A program made the position numbers and the translations under genes. This document shows positions 11,224-21,624 of a stretch of DNA of 64,000 nucleotides, piece by piece. Position 1 is the first letter of the stretch; every line of letters starts with the position of its first letter. The DNA is from Ariolimax columbianus (lineage: Eukaryota; Mollusca; Gastropoda; Stylommatophora; Arionidae). The notes beneath the pieces are model-generated. The model saw only the letters and a program-made list of their open reading frames with translations. It did no database searches and had not been told where the DNA came from. Where the stretch lies: the NCBI GenBank assembly GCA_036924085.1, contig JAVGWX010000007.1, positions 32,038,953 to 32,102,952 on the forward strand, given 5' to 3'.

Positions 11224-11607
11224 GACGTGTTAGTAACTCTGGAGATGAGTGTTGACCCTCATCCACGATATGCTTTGGATTTAGTCCCTGCAGACTTTGT
11301 TGTTGCCGAAGTTGAAATCCACCCTAAAAGCTGATCTCTGACCATATAATATATTAAAGGTAACTCGCTAGGAGATACGCACACTATCACAGAAAACGTG
11401 TTCCAGAATGCATTCATAAATTGGAAAATATGTTGGCAGCAGTACATCAACAGTGGAAGATTCTACTCATGTTTCGAAGGAGACAAGTTTCAGTGAATTG
11501 TGGGTAACGAGCAATAATTCTTTTTGTTTACAAAGTTCGGTTTTATTTTTTTACTTTTCTCGTGCAGGCTTCACGTAATGAGATCTGGCCACTCGTCATA
11601 ACGTATT
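11224..11607. other. unassigned
   Basis: Nothing recognisable. Confidence 0.5.
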
Positions 11608-11622
11608 AAACACCGTACAATG

Positions 11623-11978
11623 GGATCAAGATGCTGAGCAGTACATGAGCTGCAGTGGTTAGCGATCCAAAGCTGAGTGCTAGCGTCAGGGCCAGCGAAC
11701 CAAAGCTGCCAAGACCCTTCTACACCTCCACGCGGTGATCCTGGATAACAGGCTGAAGTAGGGCAGACTGGCTAAGGAGAAGGGATCGAAGAGGGAAGGA
11801 TAACCCGGTACTAAAAAAATGCCCACTGAAGTCGAATGTGTTGGACCGAAAGGTGCAAATATTGCAGCCAAGCTGTAAACTACGACACAACGCATTCTGT
11901 TCTCTGGACTACATTCTGCTACTTATGCCCATTCAGGGTTTGGTAGTGGGAGATTGATAATGAACGAAGAAGAAGAAG
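11623..11978 (+). mobile_element. SINE-D copy with perfect 15-bp TSD (reference copy)
   Basis: The best-delimited copy. AAACACCGTACAATG occurs at 11608-11622 and 11979-11993, bracketing a 356-bp element from GGATCAAGATGCTGAGCAGT to GAACGAAGAAGAAGAAG. Identical flanks imply a young insertion. The element has no open frame of its own. The head lacks a clear tRNA A/B-box pair, so its RNA origin is unknown. Confidence 0.95.
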
Positions 11979-12204
11979 AAACACCGTACAATGAACTCGG
12001 AAAGACTTTATTCCTGCCCTAAATGTCTTCCATCAGACGACCTGTTAATTTACGTTTTTTTTAAAACTTATGATCCAATGGTTTTAAAGTATGGTCGGTA
12101 GCAGATGTGTTCAATATTTCGAAGTTATACTTTTTTATTGGGAAAGGCTGTTGTTATTGTTGTGTAATGACCACAATGAGTCGGATTACTTTTTTGTGCG
12201 CACT

Positions 12205-12715
12205 GAAAAAGACGTTAAATGGTGGGTCGTTGTAGCTTTCCGCACATCATGAGCGTGAAGATGAAAATTGACCGTGCTTCTTCAGGTGGTTGTGCTATAC
12301 TTCACTTCATCTGCGTGTCGCTCACTAGTACGATAGTCACGTCGATCCCTCACGTTGTTAGCCAGGCTGCCATAAAAACAGCCAATTTCCAGGAAAGGCT
12401 ACGTGGAAGTCGAGGTGAGTGTCTTGGCCAGTATATTTTGTCTGACCCTGACTAACATGTCTGATCAGTATATTTTGTCTGACCCTGACTAACATGTCTG
12501 ATCAGTATATTGTGTCTGACCCTGACTAACATGTCTGATCAGTATATTTCTCTGACCCTGACTAACATGTCTGATCAGCATATTTTGTCTGACCCTGACT
12601 AACATGTCTGATCAGTATATTGTGTCTGACCCTGACTAACATGTCTGATCAGTATATTTTGTCTGACCCTGACTAACATGTCTGATCAGTATGTTTTGCC
12701 TGGCCACCTATTAAT
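12205..12715 (+). repeat. repeat F with 37-bp tandem tail
   Basis: F body (12205-12430): GACGTTAAATGG..., GTAGCTTTCCGCACATCATG, CACGTCGATCCCTCACG, GTTAGCCAGGCTGCCAT, AGGAAAGGCTACGTGGAAG. It is followed by about seven units of a 37-bp repeat (CTGACCCTGACTAACATGTC + TGATCAGTATATTTTGT) at 12430-12690. Several F copies elsewhere end in the same 37-bp motif in one or two units, so the array grew from the element's own 3' end. Class of F unknown; the 78-codon frame across it is not conserved between copies. Confidence 0.85.
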
Positions 12716-12784
12716 CTTCCTTCTCAATTGTGAAATGTGAATTCAGTATTAATAAGCATCATCATGTATCATTTCATTTGCAGA

Positions 12785-13165
12785 ACCTCGTTCTCATGAA
12801 AGCCGCTTTTTAAGACACACGATCCATAGCCAGCTCTCCTGCCTCTGCCAATGTCAATCCCAGAGTCTCTGTAATGTCCCGTTTCCATCTTCTCATTGGT
12901 CTGCCTCTGCTTATATTGCCCGGTACTTCACCCTCCAGTATCGTTTTTTTCTAGGTCATTGTGGTGTTTGATGTAGCCAAAGCCCGCTAATTTCCTAGAC
13001 ATACCGTTTTTTACTAGATAGTTCTGTTCTATATCCAACTCCTTTAAGATTTGCGCTTTTCTTGTTCTTTATCTATGCTATTTTCAACCCCCACCTGTAG
13101 CATATTAGGTTGAAGGATTCAATCTTCTCATGTAGGAATTTTGTGGTTGATCAAGTCTCGTGTAC
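12785..13165 (-). pseudogene. LINE-T-like reverse transcriptase C-terminal fragment
   Basis: The reverse strand, with several frameshifts and stops, reads RIESFNLICYR, ...SANLKG, ...LEGEV-like and DITETL-like blocks in the order found in the LINE-T C-terminal region at 63242 (RIESFESKCYRKILRIPW ... RRRWHQDIQ). Diverged and heavily broken; RT core and endonuclease absent. Probably a different subfamily from the 34-kb and 63-kb copies. Confidence 0.6.
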
Positions 13166-13490
13166 GCATGTTGCCAGCGGAAAAATGCATGTCAACATGA
13201 GGTTTATTTTTGTAATTGTGTTAGTTTCCTGCCATACATTTTTCATTTTAATTTACTTCTATAGGGACCTTGCCTTTATTCTGTTTATTTCTTGTTAGCA
13301 GTATCCGTTGTTGCTGATAGCTGAGCAGACATATTCAGAACTATTGTCCTTCTGAACTAGTTGCTTTTCTACAACAATAAAACTGATCACTTAGGTATCA
13401 GTGGCCCGTTTCACCGACATACACATGCCATACTACAACGACAAATGGACACTCAAGTTGATTGTCCAATTTCACGGAATGAAGGCCTGG
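13166..13490. other. unassigned
   Basis: AT-rich, nothing recognisable. Confidence 0.5.
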
Positions 13491-13503
13491 TGCCTTGTAG
13501 TTT

Positions 13504-13829
13504 AGCTTGGCTTCATTCGTTCTCAATCTCCCGATACCAAACCCCGATAGGGCTTAAGTAGCAGAATGTAGTCTAGAGAACGGAATGTGTTATGACTCCG
13601 ATAGTTGCATCTTTCGGTCCAACACATCTGACTTTATTGAGTACCGGGTTAGCATTCCCTCTTCGATCCCTTCTCCTTAGCCAGTCAGCCCTGTTGCAGC
13701 CTGTTATCCAGGATCACCGCGTGGAGGTGTAGAAAGGTTTTGGCTGCTCTGGTTCGCTGTTCCTGACGCTAGCGGTCAGCTATGAGTCGCTGACTACTGC
13801 AGTTCATGCGCTGTTCATCATCTTCATCC
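13504..13829 (-). mobile_element. SINE-D copy, reverse strand, 13-bp TSD
   Basis: Near full-length. Flanks TGCCTTGTAGTTT (13491-13503) and TGCCTTGTGGTTT (13830-13842) agree at 12 of 13 bases. The tail in element orientation is GAACGAATGAAGCCAAGC, i.e. the AAGCC variant, not GAA. Confidence 0.9.
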
Positions 13830-13842
13830 TGCCTTGTGGTTT

Positions 13843-14224
13843 GATGGTAAGTGTGTCGACTGAGGACCATGTGGACTCCTTGCAAAGAGCCGAGTAATCC
13901 GCTGCCTTTTATGGGGGCCAGGAGGATTAAACGCATCACCCAAGACGTGAGGGAACCGTCTTGGGCATGTTGATAACCGGGCAGGGCCCAATCTTGTCTG
14001 GGCGATGTGTTAGTTCATTATTCGCCTTGTGTAAAAAGTTCGGCATTGTAAGCAGTCACGTTGAAGAGCGTAATCTCGTGTTGTTTTAGCAGTGTACACA
14101 TGTCCGTCAAAATACGGCAATGGATATCCGAAATACTATTTCAGAGAATTGATGACCATGCCAGGATATTTGGAGAGGAAAACACCACAAAATACATGAA
14201 CCAACTAATTAAATTGGAAAACCG
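13843..14224. other. unassigned
   Basis: No gene or repeat recognised. Confidence 0.5.
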
Positions 14225-14330
14225 CAACACGTCTGTACTACTTGCAAATCCCTTTCAGTGCTTCGTAGCGAGAGTTTGAGAACGAACGAAGAAGAAGACG
14301 GAGAAGATGAGGAGAAAAAGACGAAGATGA
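14225..14330 (+). mobile_element. SINE-D 3' end fragment
   Basis: Only the last part is present: CTACTTGCAAATCCCTTTCA, GTAGCGAGAGTTTGAGAACG, then a decayed GAA tail to about 14330. Confidence 0.75.
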
Positions 14331-14887
14331 TGAAAATATTACAAGTCTTGTAAGATATGGTATGGCGATCAAAGGGAAGATTAACACGGAACCATACAAA
14401 AGCAAAGAAAGTGAAAACACGCTTTAAGCAAAAATAACACAGACAATACATTTAGGTTGCATATGCTTTCAAGCTCACAAGAAGAACAGATTAATTAAGT
14501 TCGAGAAACTTCTTGGTATATTTATGACGAGAAGGAAGATTAATGGGGTGGATGGAAAATTCATTTGACATCACAAAGTCCGTAATATGTCAACGTCGTG
14601 GTATCTCCGCGTGTGGGTTATGGAGACAGGGTCTACCTTTACTCTGCTCTGCACTTCAAAGTCGAGACATGCTATTAATGGGCAGTTACTTTGAGAGGAA
14701 CTTAGTGTCACATTGGACAAGAAAGGTTGATGTGATACAATAGTGGTCTCACACTCAAACTGCCCTGAGCGTCGCATGAAGTAATAACTCAGGACAGCGT
14801 CACAGTTGTGTCTGCAAACGTACTTGATAAAAATCAGTTGGTAGATATGTAGTTGCTATGAAATGAAACTGGACAAAACTACAAGTT
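14331..14887. other. unassigned
   Basis: No gene or repeat recognised. Confidence 0.5.
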
Positions 14888-14892
14888 AACAT

Positions 14893-15246
14893 ACGTACGA
14901 TGCGCATGATGACGTTACTTCTGCTGTAAACAGCACATACCAATCGTCAAGTTTGCACAATATCATTATCCTCCGACGCATAGTTTCCTCAGCAAACCGT
15001 TGAAAACATGGCGGGTGTGATACGGAATCAGGCAAGAGTTGATCAGCGAGCGTTGATTTGGTTTCTAACAGCTGAAATAGTGTCAACACCTTGACACGCA
15101 GTGCAGAATGCAGGCAGTGTATGGTGACAAAAATTTGTCTAAGACAACAGTGAAGAACTGGACAACAATTTTTAAAGAAGGACGTGAATTAACGAAAGGT
15201 TTTCCGAGACCAGGTCAGGCGGATATTGTTGCGTTAGCTCACGTCC
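14893..15246 (+). pseudogene. mariner-like transposase remnant, copy 2
   Basis: Starts with the same CATACGTACGATGCGCATG as the left end of the window. From the ATG at 15008 it reads MAGVIRNQARVDQRALIWFL, then TAE; after frameshifts the canonical VKNWTTIFKEGREL, then TKGFPRPGQA, appears (HTH end and linker of mariner transposases). The catalytic domain is absent. The segment 15180-15246 is bounded by imperfect inverted repeats (GGACGTGAATTAACGAAA and its near-complement at 15229-15246), and the part between is inverted in copy 1. Confidence 0.72.
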
Positions 15247-15775
15247 ATCCTTAGTCTCACATTTAGTTAGTGAATACTATGTAAGTATGGATATTACAAT
15301 TCGATGTATTTTAATATTCACATGTTTTCTAAAAAGGGGTCAACCGATTTGTTCCCACTATCGATGGGTCGATTAATCAATCAATGATCCCTTAACCATA
15401 TATTGTGTTGTAATGGACGTGATGTACACATCCCACCACAATTATATATCCTGATGACTTCAAACGAGTATTGACAGATCCTGTTCTGACTATTCCTTGA
15501 TGTTATCAATAGGGGACTTTATTCGTCCTCCTCGCTTCCTTTCACCTTCAACTGTTCACTGCAACATTATTTTTGATATGTAAGTCTCGAAACAAGCCCA
15601 AACGATACACTATTTCGACGTTTCACTATTAGCGCAAGTGATTTCGACTGAAGTACCAAAATAGTTATTTATCTCTTGGATAATCGTTTTATCTTCTTTT
15701 ACATGATGTGTAGACTTGTGTACAAATTACAAAATGAAAATCAACATAAAGAAAACCAAAGTTATGACGATTATA
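15247..15775. other. unassigned
   Basis: No gene or repeat recognised; AT-rich. Confidence 0.5.
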
Positions 15776-15948
15776 AAAAAATGCCAACTGAAGCCGGATG
15801 TATCTGGCCGAAAAGTGCAAATATCGCAACCAATCTGCAAACTACGACAAGAAGCATCCCGTTCTCTGGACATCCTGTTACTTGCAAAGCCCTTTTCAGA
15901 GTTTGATAAGCGAAGTTTGATAATGAAAGACGAAGAAGAAGCTCACAT
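15776..15948 (+). mobile_element. headless SINE-D copy
   Basis: Begins AAAAAAATGCCAACTGAAGC just before the core and runs to a decayed end GAAGACGAAGAAGAAGC. The head present in full copies is missing. No clear TSD. Confidence 0.8.
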
Positions 15949-16700
15949 ATATTGATCACCTACGGGTATGCCCAGAGTGCGGTAATGTCGATTCATATGA
16001 CCAGAAGAGAACCTTATAATTTTGTTTTTATTTTTGTCATTTTATGAGTATCTAACACCCGAGTGAGGCACGTCAAAAACATACCAAGTACTTCCTGAAT
16101 GCAATCTATAACTGGTTAAGCTTGAGGCTTCCAAATTTCTATAGATATGGTCTGGACAAAGTGATGACTTGGCATGCATATCTTAAAGACTTCAGCTCCA
16201 CAGGGATTTGAAAATGTTTAGATTGATGATTGATTGAAGTGAAATGACCGACGCATTGGTAGCAGTTATGTTTTTTTTTGAGTTAGTAGCTATCAACGTC
16301 CCATATTACAGGCTGCTAAGCTCGAATGTGCAGCCTTAAGATAACTTGTTGTTTACGCTGCCAGGAGTTGGCAGTATAACGGTCCGTATCACGAGGGAAG
16401 CAGTGTCGGTGTTATCAAACGACAGAACCGTGTTGGCGTTATCATACGGCGGGACAGGAGATGGCGCCCACGTCGTCTCTCCTGTCTCATCGCTCTTGAA
16501 AACCTTGCTCACATCCTGCAGCCCCGTCTATCTAAGTTGTTCTCTATCTCATCCAGCCATACACATATAAACCATCACATGGGTATCAGCAGCGCAGCCC
16601 ACGGACATCCATGGCTCACGAAATCTTGAAACGTGGCCCGATCTGGGAGTGGCAGTGCAATGTTGCATTAAGTTAATGCAGATGTTTTGTCACTACTCAA
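15949..16700. other. unassigned
   Basis: No recognised element. The 74-codon frame at 16346-16570 shows no known motif and is not called. Confidence 0.5.
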
Positions 16701-16701
16701 A

Positions 16702-17094
16702 AATAATTCTGCTCGGACTGAAGCCGACTTCCTCCTGCCCGCCCCTCCCACCACCGGAGGTAACACGAAACCTCTCCTAACCTCGTATTTTCAGCACAGC
16801 AAGGGTAACGCTGACCAACAGGTGGACACAATCAGAAGCCTTGGCGTAGAGAAGGGGGGGGGGGCGTACAAACAGGGAGTTTGACACAGACAGACACGGA
16901 AAGCTTGACAAAAACATTGGTCTAACACACTCCTCACGTCCCTTATCCCAAAGGCCACGGAGTACACTGCTCCTTCTGGGGAGTTTGTAGGGATTTCGGT
17001 CGACACGTTACGCATGGACACAGCCTGAACAGTTGGACATGGTAGTGGTCGATCGGGTCTTTGACGCCTACGCGAACATTATCAATATTATTAT
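16702..17094 (+). repeat. dispersed repeat G, copy 1, (ATT)n tail
   Basis: Matches 54480-54885 over most of its length: GACTGAAGCCGACTTCCTCC, ACCTCGTATTTTCAG, GTGGACACAATCAGAAGCC, GGGAGTTTGACAC, GGGATTTCGGTCGACACG and CTACGCGAACATTAT. Both copies end at the same point in ATT repeats, so the ATT run is the element tail (a retroposon feature). No coding motif; possibly the 3' untranslated part of an unidentified LINE. Contains a G run at about 16854-16864. Confidence 0.75.
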
Positions 17095-17360
17095 TAGATG
17101 CTTTCTGCAAACAAATGGCAGTCAATTTATTGTACATGGTCTCAGGTCTTTTCGGTTCAAACGTCCGTTCCGTTCCTCGTTGTAATGCGATCACAAACTT
17201 TCACGCAGGTACCCATTTTCAGTTGAGTTGACTGAAGAATGAAATAAGAGATAGACAAATGAGTGGAACCTAAGCATACATGGTTACATCGAAATGGTTG
17301 CACCAGATAAATAATAAGAAAATTTACATAGAAAACAAATTAAATTTAATAGAATTTGAA
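17095..17360. other. unassigned flank of the 18S-LINE chimera
   Basis: No element recognised. The last nine bases, GAATTTGAA (17352-17360), are a possible imperfect TSD with GAATTCGAA at 18419-18427. Confidence 0.45.
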
Positions 17361-17609
17361 GGAGAGGGAGCATGAGAAACGGCTACCACATCCAAGAAAG
17401 GCAGCAGGCGCGCAACTTACCCACTCCCGGCACGGGTAGAAGTGACGAAAAATAACAATACGGGACTCTTTCGAGGACCCGTAATTGGAATGAGTACACT
17501 TTAAAACCTTTAACGAGGATCTATTGGAGGGCAAGTCTGGTGCCAGCCGCGGTAATTCCAGCTCCAATAGCGTATATTAAAGTTATTGCAGTTAAAAAGC
17601 TCGTAGTTG
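17361..17609 (+). pseudogene. 18S rRNA fragment (sense), part of a chimeric retrocopy
   Basis: Unmistakable nuclear small-subunit rRNA sequence covering the region up to and just past the 530 loop: GAGAAACGGCTACCACATCC, GTGACGAAAAATAACAATAC, GGGACTCTTTCGAGG, TAATTGGAATGAGTACACTT, TAACGAGGATCTATTGGAGG, GTAATTCCAGCTCCAATAGC and TAAAAAGCTCGTAGTTG. It is not functional: it is about 250 nt of an rRNA of roughly 1.8 kb, lacks three bases of the invariant 530-loop string (GTGCCAGC followed directly by CGCGGTAA), and has several substitutions at conserved sites (e.g. GGGTAGAAGTG). It stops abruptly after GTAGTTG and is joined at 17609/17610, in the same sense, to a 5'-truncated LINE-R. Confidence 0.95.
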
Positions 17610-18414
17610 ACACAGAACGGAGGGGCAGGAGCATTCCTGAACCTAGCAAATGGCAGAAAAATAACACTGTCATTCGCTACTGGTAAGTACACAAGCAATT
17701 TCAGAGCGGAGGCAGAGGCACTGAGGGCGGCAGTGGAAGAAATGGTGACACACAGTGAAAATGAGAGCCATATAGTCCTGCTGACAGATGCTCTCGCCGT
17801 AGTCACAGCGCTAAAAAGCCAGAAAAACACTGAGCTTAATGACTTAAGAGCAGCACTCTGCAAACTGTGTCAGCAGTCCGCACCAAAAAGGGTAGTGGTA
17901 CAGTGGGTCCCATCACACTGCAACATCCAAGGCAACGAGGAGGCAGACAGACTGGCAAAAGAAGGTGCAAGACTACCACAAACAGATACTAGTATGACAT
18001 ACGAAGAGTCAAAACGGTTTATCAAAGCCAGATACATGACCAAATGGGAAACCGAACATTCTGGTTACACCAAAAACGATGCCTATTACCAGTTGAACCG
18101 AAGAGAGCAGGTCGTCGTCATCAGACTTCGCACTGGCCACAATAGACTGAGGTACCACCTATTCAACAAATTGAAGATAGGGTGTACCGACGAATGCCCG
18201 TGCGGTACTGGTAAAATGACCGCTGAACATCTACTGCAGAACTGCCCGACATACGAGGATCAGAGATAGCAGATGTGGCCGTCACCAGTGGAACTGCAAG
18301 ACACGCTCTATGGCAGTGGCGACAGCCTCAGGATGACCGCCGCTTTTTTAGAAAAAATAATGGTTACTGTCTGACTGCGTACGCAGAAGAAGAAGAAGAA
18401 GAAGAAGAAGAAGG
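17610..18414 (+). mobile_element. LINE-R copy 1: 5'-truncated RNase H-bearing LINE fused to 18S rRNA
   Basis: 3' part of ORF2 of an RNase H-containing (I-group-like) non-LTR retrotransposon. In frame from about 17610 it encodes the RNase H domain minus its first strand: FRAEAEALRAAVEE (catalytic Glu), IVLLTDALAVV (Asp), VVQWVPSHCNIQGNEEADRL (His and last Asp). The first Asp motif (YIDGS in copy 3) lies 5' of the breakpoint. Then comes a C-terminal zinc-binding tail CPCGTGKMTAEHLLQNCP typical of such LINEs. A premature TAG at 18267 replaces a Glu codon seen in copy 3; the reading resumes to a stop near 18374. It ends in GACTGCGTACGCA(GAA)n. RT and endonuclease are missing. Confidence 0.9.
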
Positions 18415-18428
18415 ACATGAATTCGAAC

Positions 18429-18720
18429 ACAAGAAACGTTGTAGTCTCATCTCAGCCCAAAAGATCCCATTTGACTTCATTTCAAGTTATATCATTTCAT
18501 CTCAATGCATCCCCTCTCATCTCATCTTATCTCCTCTCATCTTGTCGAATTTCATATTGCTCCGTCTCATCTGATCTCAGTATATCTCATTTAATCTCGT
18601 CACATATCACACCAGCTCATTTTGTCTCCTTTCATCTGATCGCATTGAATATCACGTAATCTCATCTCATCGCATCACGTCTTGCCTGATCTCATCTCAT
18701 TATATCTATCCATTTTCAGT
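18429..18720. repeat. degenerate TCTCA pentanucleotide satellite
   Basis: Imperfect repeats of TCTCA/TCATC (ATCTCATCTCATC). The same motif continues at 19305-19329 and 20118-20140, on the other side of two insertions, indicating one original tract split by later elements. Confidence 0.85.
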
Positions 18721-18854
18721 CCACACGTCGTTAGAAGTGGTGGGGAGGTGTGACCTCCTTTGTTTCATATTTTCTTGGCAGACGATTATCCGCTAGTGAC
18801 TTGCCAGGTCAATCCCAGTATCTGTTAGCCCCCGGAATGCACGTATGATTGCCT

Positions 18855-19275
18855 TATTTGGGACTGGTGCAGGTGGAAGCGTCAATTAGAGCAAGATAGA
18901 CACGCAGCCTGGCAGGCGCCATATAGACCGCTCTGCTAACCATATAACCAAGACCTGATGTAATAGCCACATAGTCCCCCTTTTTTGCGGTATATTCTGT
19001 GTGGCGAGAATCCCTTGAATAATGTTAGTAGATTTTTAACTTTGAATTTTGCCCGCGCAGCGGCCATTAAACCTACTTTTTTCCCTTTCCAACTGCTAAG
19101 GTATTCTTAACATGCGCGCCACAGTACATGGGTGTCTGATCTCACTGGTCAGAGATCAGGGAAAATATTTACCAGGTGATCCACGTGAACAAATTCCGGT
19201 CTCCACTGGGATTTGAACCAACAAACTCGAGCACTCGAGGTGAACACCTTACCTAGAGTCCACTGTGTCCCGCTT
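18855..19275 (-). mobile_element. SINE-C copy (tRNA-like head, long body), reverse strand
   Basis: On the reverse strand the head has a TAGGTAAGGTGTTCACC A-box-like segment and a GGTTCAAATCCCAGTGG B-box, followed by GTTCACGTGGATCACCTGG, GAGATCAGACACCC and GGGATTCTCGCCACACAGAA. It ends near GAGCAAGATAG/GGTGGAAGCGTCAATTAGAG (plus-strand 18865-18895). Its head portion matches 21625, 41010 and 42845; its distal portion matches 24925-25130, where the end is tandemly amplified. Confidence 0.7.
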
Positions 19276-19329
19276 ATTACATTACATTTCCTTTAATCAC
19301 ATTTCATCGCATCTTATATCATCTCATCT

Positions 19330-20117
19330 AGCCTACCAAATGGTAGAAAAATAACACTGTCAGTGGCAACTGGAAAATACTCAAGCAATTTCAGAGCGGA
19401 GGCAGAGGCACTGAGGGCTGCAGCAGAAGCAATGCTGACAGGCAAAAGAAATGAAAGCCATATAGTACTGCTTAGTTAAGATGCCCTGGCCGTAGTCACA
19501 GCACTAAAATGCCAGAAAAATACTGAACTTAATGATTTAAGAGCAGTACTCTGTCAACTATGCCAGCAGTCCGCACCAAAAAGAGTAGTGGTACAGTGGG
19601 TTCCACCCCACTGTAACATCCAAGGCAACGAGGAGGCAGATAGACTGGCAAAAGAAGGTGCAAGATTACCACAACCAGATTCTAGTGTGATCTACGAAGA
19701 GTCCAAAAGGCTTATTAGAGCCGCTACATGGCCAAATGGGAAACAGAACACACTGGCTACACAAAAAATGATGCCTATTACCAGTTGAACATAAGAAAGC
19801 AGATCGTGGTTTTCAGACTCCGCACAGGCCACAACAGACTGAGGTACCACCTATTCAATAAACTGAAGATAGGTGGCACTGACGAATGCACTTGCGGTAC
19901 CGGGACAATGATCGCTAATCATCTGCTGCAAAACTGCCCGACATGCGAGGACCAGAGAAACCACATGTGGCCATCACCAGTGGCAACACTAGACAAGCTC
20001 TATGGCAGTGTCGACAGCCTCAGGATGACCGCTGCTTTTTTCGAAAAAATACAGGTTGACGTTTGACAGCGTACAAAGAAGAAGAAGAAGAAGAAGAAGA
20101 AGAAGAAGAAGAAGAAG
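19330..20117 (+). mobile_element. LINE-R copy 2 with 14-bp TSD and GAA tail
   Basis: 5'-truncated copy starting GCCTACCAAATGGTAGAAAA and ending GACAGCGTACAAAG(AAG)n. ATATCATCTCATCT is found at 19316-19329 and 20118-20131, a perfect 14-bp duplication (with the caveat that the target is TCTCA satellite). It encodes the RNase H middle and end (VPPHCNIQGNEEADRLAKEG) and the zinc tail CTCGTGTMIANHLLQNCP. It is broken by an in-frame stop near 19479 (TTAG for a Thr/Ala codon of TDALAVV) and a frameshift near 19728. The change HC to PPHC keeps the His. Non-functional. Confidence 0.92.
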
Positions 20118-20131
20118 ATATCATCTCATCT

Positions 20132-20489
20132 CATCTGTCCATTTATGTCGCTAGACTCTTTGTGGATGCAATTATATTGTGTTCCATTTAGTCGGCCATG
20201 ACCATTTTCTGTTTGTTCTTCTACAAAGTCTATTTAACGCAATCAATCCATCGTTTCCTTTTTTTTTTTTTGCTCTGAACCCGTACTGTCGTTGTAATGG
20301 GCATATGGGAATGAATAATTTTCAGACATTCCTGTAATATAAATAAACAAATTCTCTGTCTATGATTGTTTACTCTTCTATGAGATTTTTACACTTGTCC
20401 CTCTGTCTTTTTGTTAGTGACATTTACCGTCTTCTGCAGGTATGTAATAATACACCACTTGGAACCGTAGATGTAGCAAGACTTCTTAC
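20132..20489. other. unassigned
   Basis: No gene recognised; a poly-T run lies at about 20259-20270. Confidence 0.5.
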
Positions 20490-20845
20490 CACACACTCTT
20501 GTTTTATTTGACTCTTTCCAACAATCACACTCTTGTTTTATTTGACTCTTTCCAACAATCACACTCTTGTTTTATTTGACTCTTTCAAACAATCACACTC
20601 TTGTTTTATTTGACTCTTTCAAACAATCACACTCTTGTTTTATTTGACTCTTTCAAACAATCACACTCTTGTTTTATTTGACTCTTTCAAACAATCACAC
20701 TCTTGTTTTATTTGACTCATTCCAACAATCACACTTTTGTTTCATTTGACTCTTTATAACAATCACACTCTTGTTTTATTTGACTCTTTATAACAATCAC
20801 ACTCTTGTTTTATTTTACTCTTTATAACAATCACACTCTTGCACA
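20490..20845. repeat. minisatellite, 34-bp unit, about 10 copies
   Basis: Unit CACTCTTGTTTTATTTGACT + CTTTCCAACAATCA, period 34. Late units have CTTTATAACAATCA. It abuts repeat I at 20880. Confidence 0.95.
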
Positions 20846-20879
20846 ACATTCACACGCGCCTTCAGGGTGAGGCCCTTCC

Positions 20880-21050
20880 ATTGTACTTTGGTTTGGCTGA
20901 CTACTGAAATTGCACAAACCTAGCATAGATACATACAGACGCACACATGCATCTAGCACTGGTTTATGCGTCTTAATATCACCCAACTGACTGTAGTCTG
21001 GGGTGGAATAGGCGCGCCTCGGCCAGTAGAAACTAATGAGGCAAACACGT
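20880..21050 (-). repeat. dispersed repeat I, copy 1
   Basis: The reverse strand contains TTAGTTTCTACTGGCCGAGG, TATTCCACCCCAGACTACAG, GATATTAAGACGCATAAACC, AGTGCTAGATGCATGTGTGC and CTATGCTAGGTTTGTG, matching 32965-33115. Both copies are directly followed by a minisatellite (34 bp here, 58 bp there). Class unknown. Confidence 0.75.
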
Positions 21051-21094
21051 CAAATTTAAATTAAAATTACAAAACCGATGATGTAGCAAGCTTA

Positions 21095-21385
21095 TTGAGT
21101 TGACAGCAGCCAGCTACTAATAGCTGACTGCTTTGCATCAGGGGCAGGGATCAAGACCTGACAAAGGCTCTATTCCGCCTCCTTGTCGCTCCTGGAAGAA
21201 GACTGCGCTCGTACAGTCTGGCAAAGAGAATAGGAATAACAGAGAAATGCAATCCCGTTGCTAAATAATGTCCGGAGGAAACCGGATATGTCGGGCCAAA
21301 AGGCTAATATGTTGCAGCCTCGCTGTAAACTATGACACACCGTCCCTACATTCTTGTTAAAGACGAACGATAAAAATAATACATT
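21095..21385 (+). mobile_element. SINE-E copy
   Basis: GTTGACAGCAGCCAGCTACT head, TAGCTGACTGCTTTGCATCA, CTCCTGGAAGAAGACTGCGC, core GAAACCGGATATGTCGGGCC, CTGTAAACTATGACACACCG, ending AAGACGAACGATAAAAATAA. Confidence 0.75.
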
Positions 21386-21624
21386 ACTCGTGCTTTGATC
21401 TTCCGTTTTGTATGGTGATTATAAAATGCGTAGAATGATTTCCCTACTTACCATTACGGAAGAAAAAAAAGCAGCGGGGAAGGAAACTGGCCTTTCCAGC
21501 TCACAAACGGTATGGTTTAGTTGACTGAAGAATCTTAACCCCTCGATTTCCGATAGGCGGTTCAAATCTGCTGAGAACACTATTTCTAAGTAACGTTTTG
21601 CAAGGAGTAAGGAAAGGGGGTTGG

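Noticed and set aside
12219..12455. 78-codon frame in repeat F (and similar frames in other F copies)
   Set aside because: Not conserved in reading frame between F copies; F is non-coding as far as visible.
17361..17609. A functional rDNA unit or a site-specific R-type LINE insertion in 18S
   Set aside because: Only 250 nt, a 3-base loss in the 530 loop, and no 18S sequence 3' of the LINE; the LINE's other copies sit in unrelated DNA.
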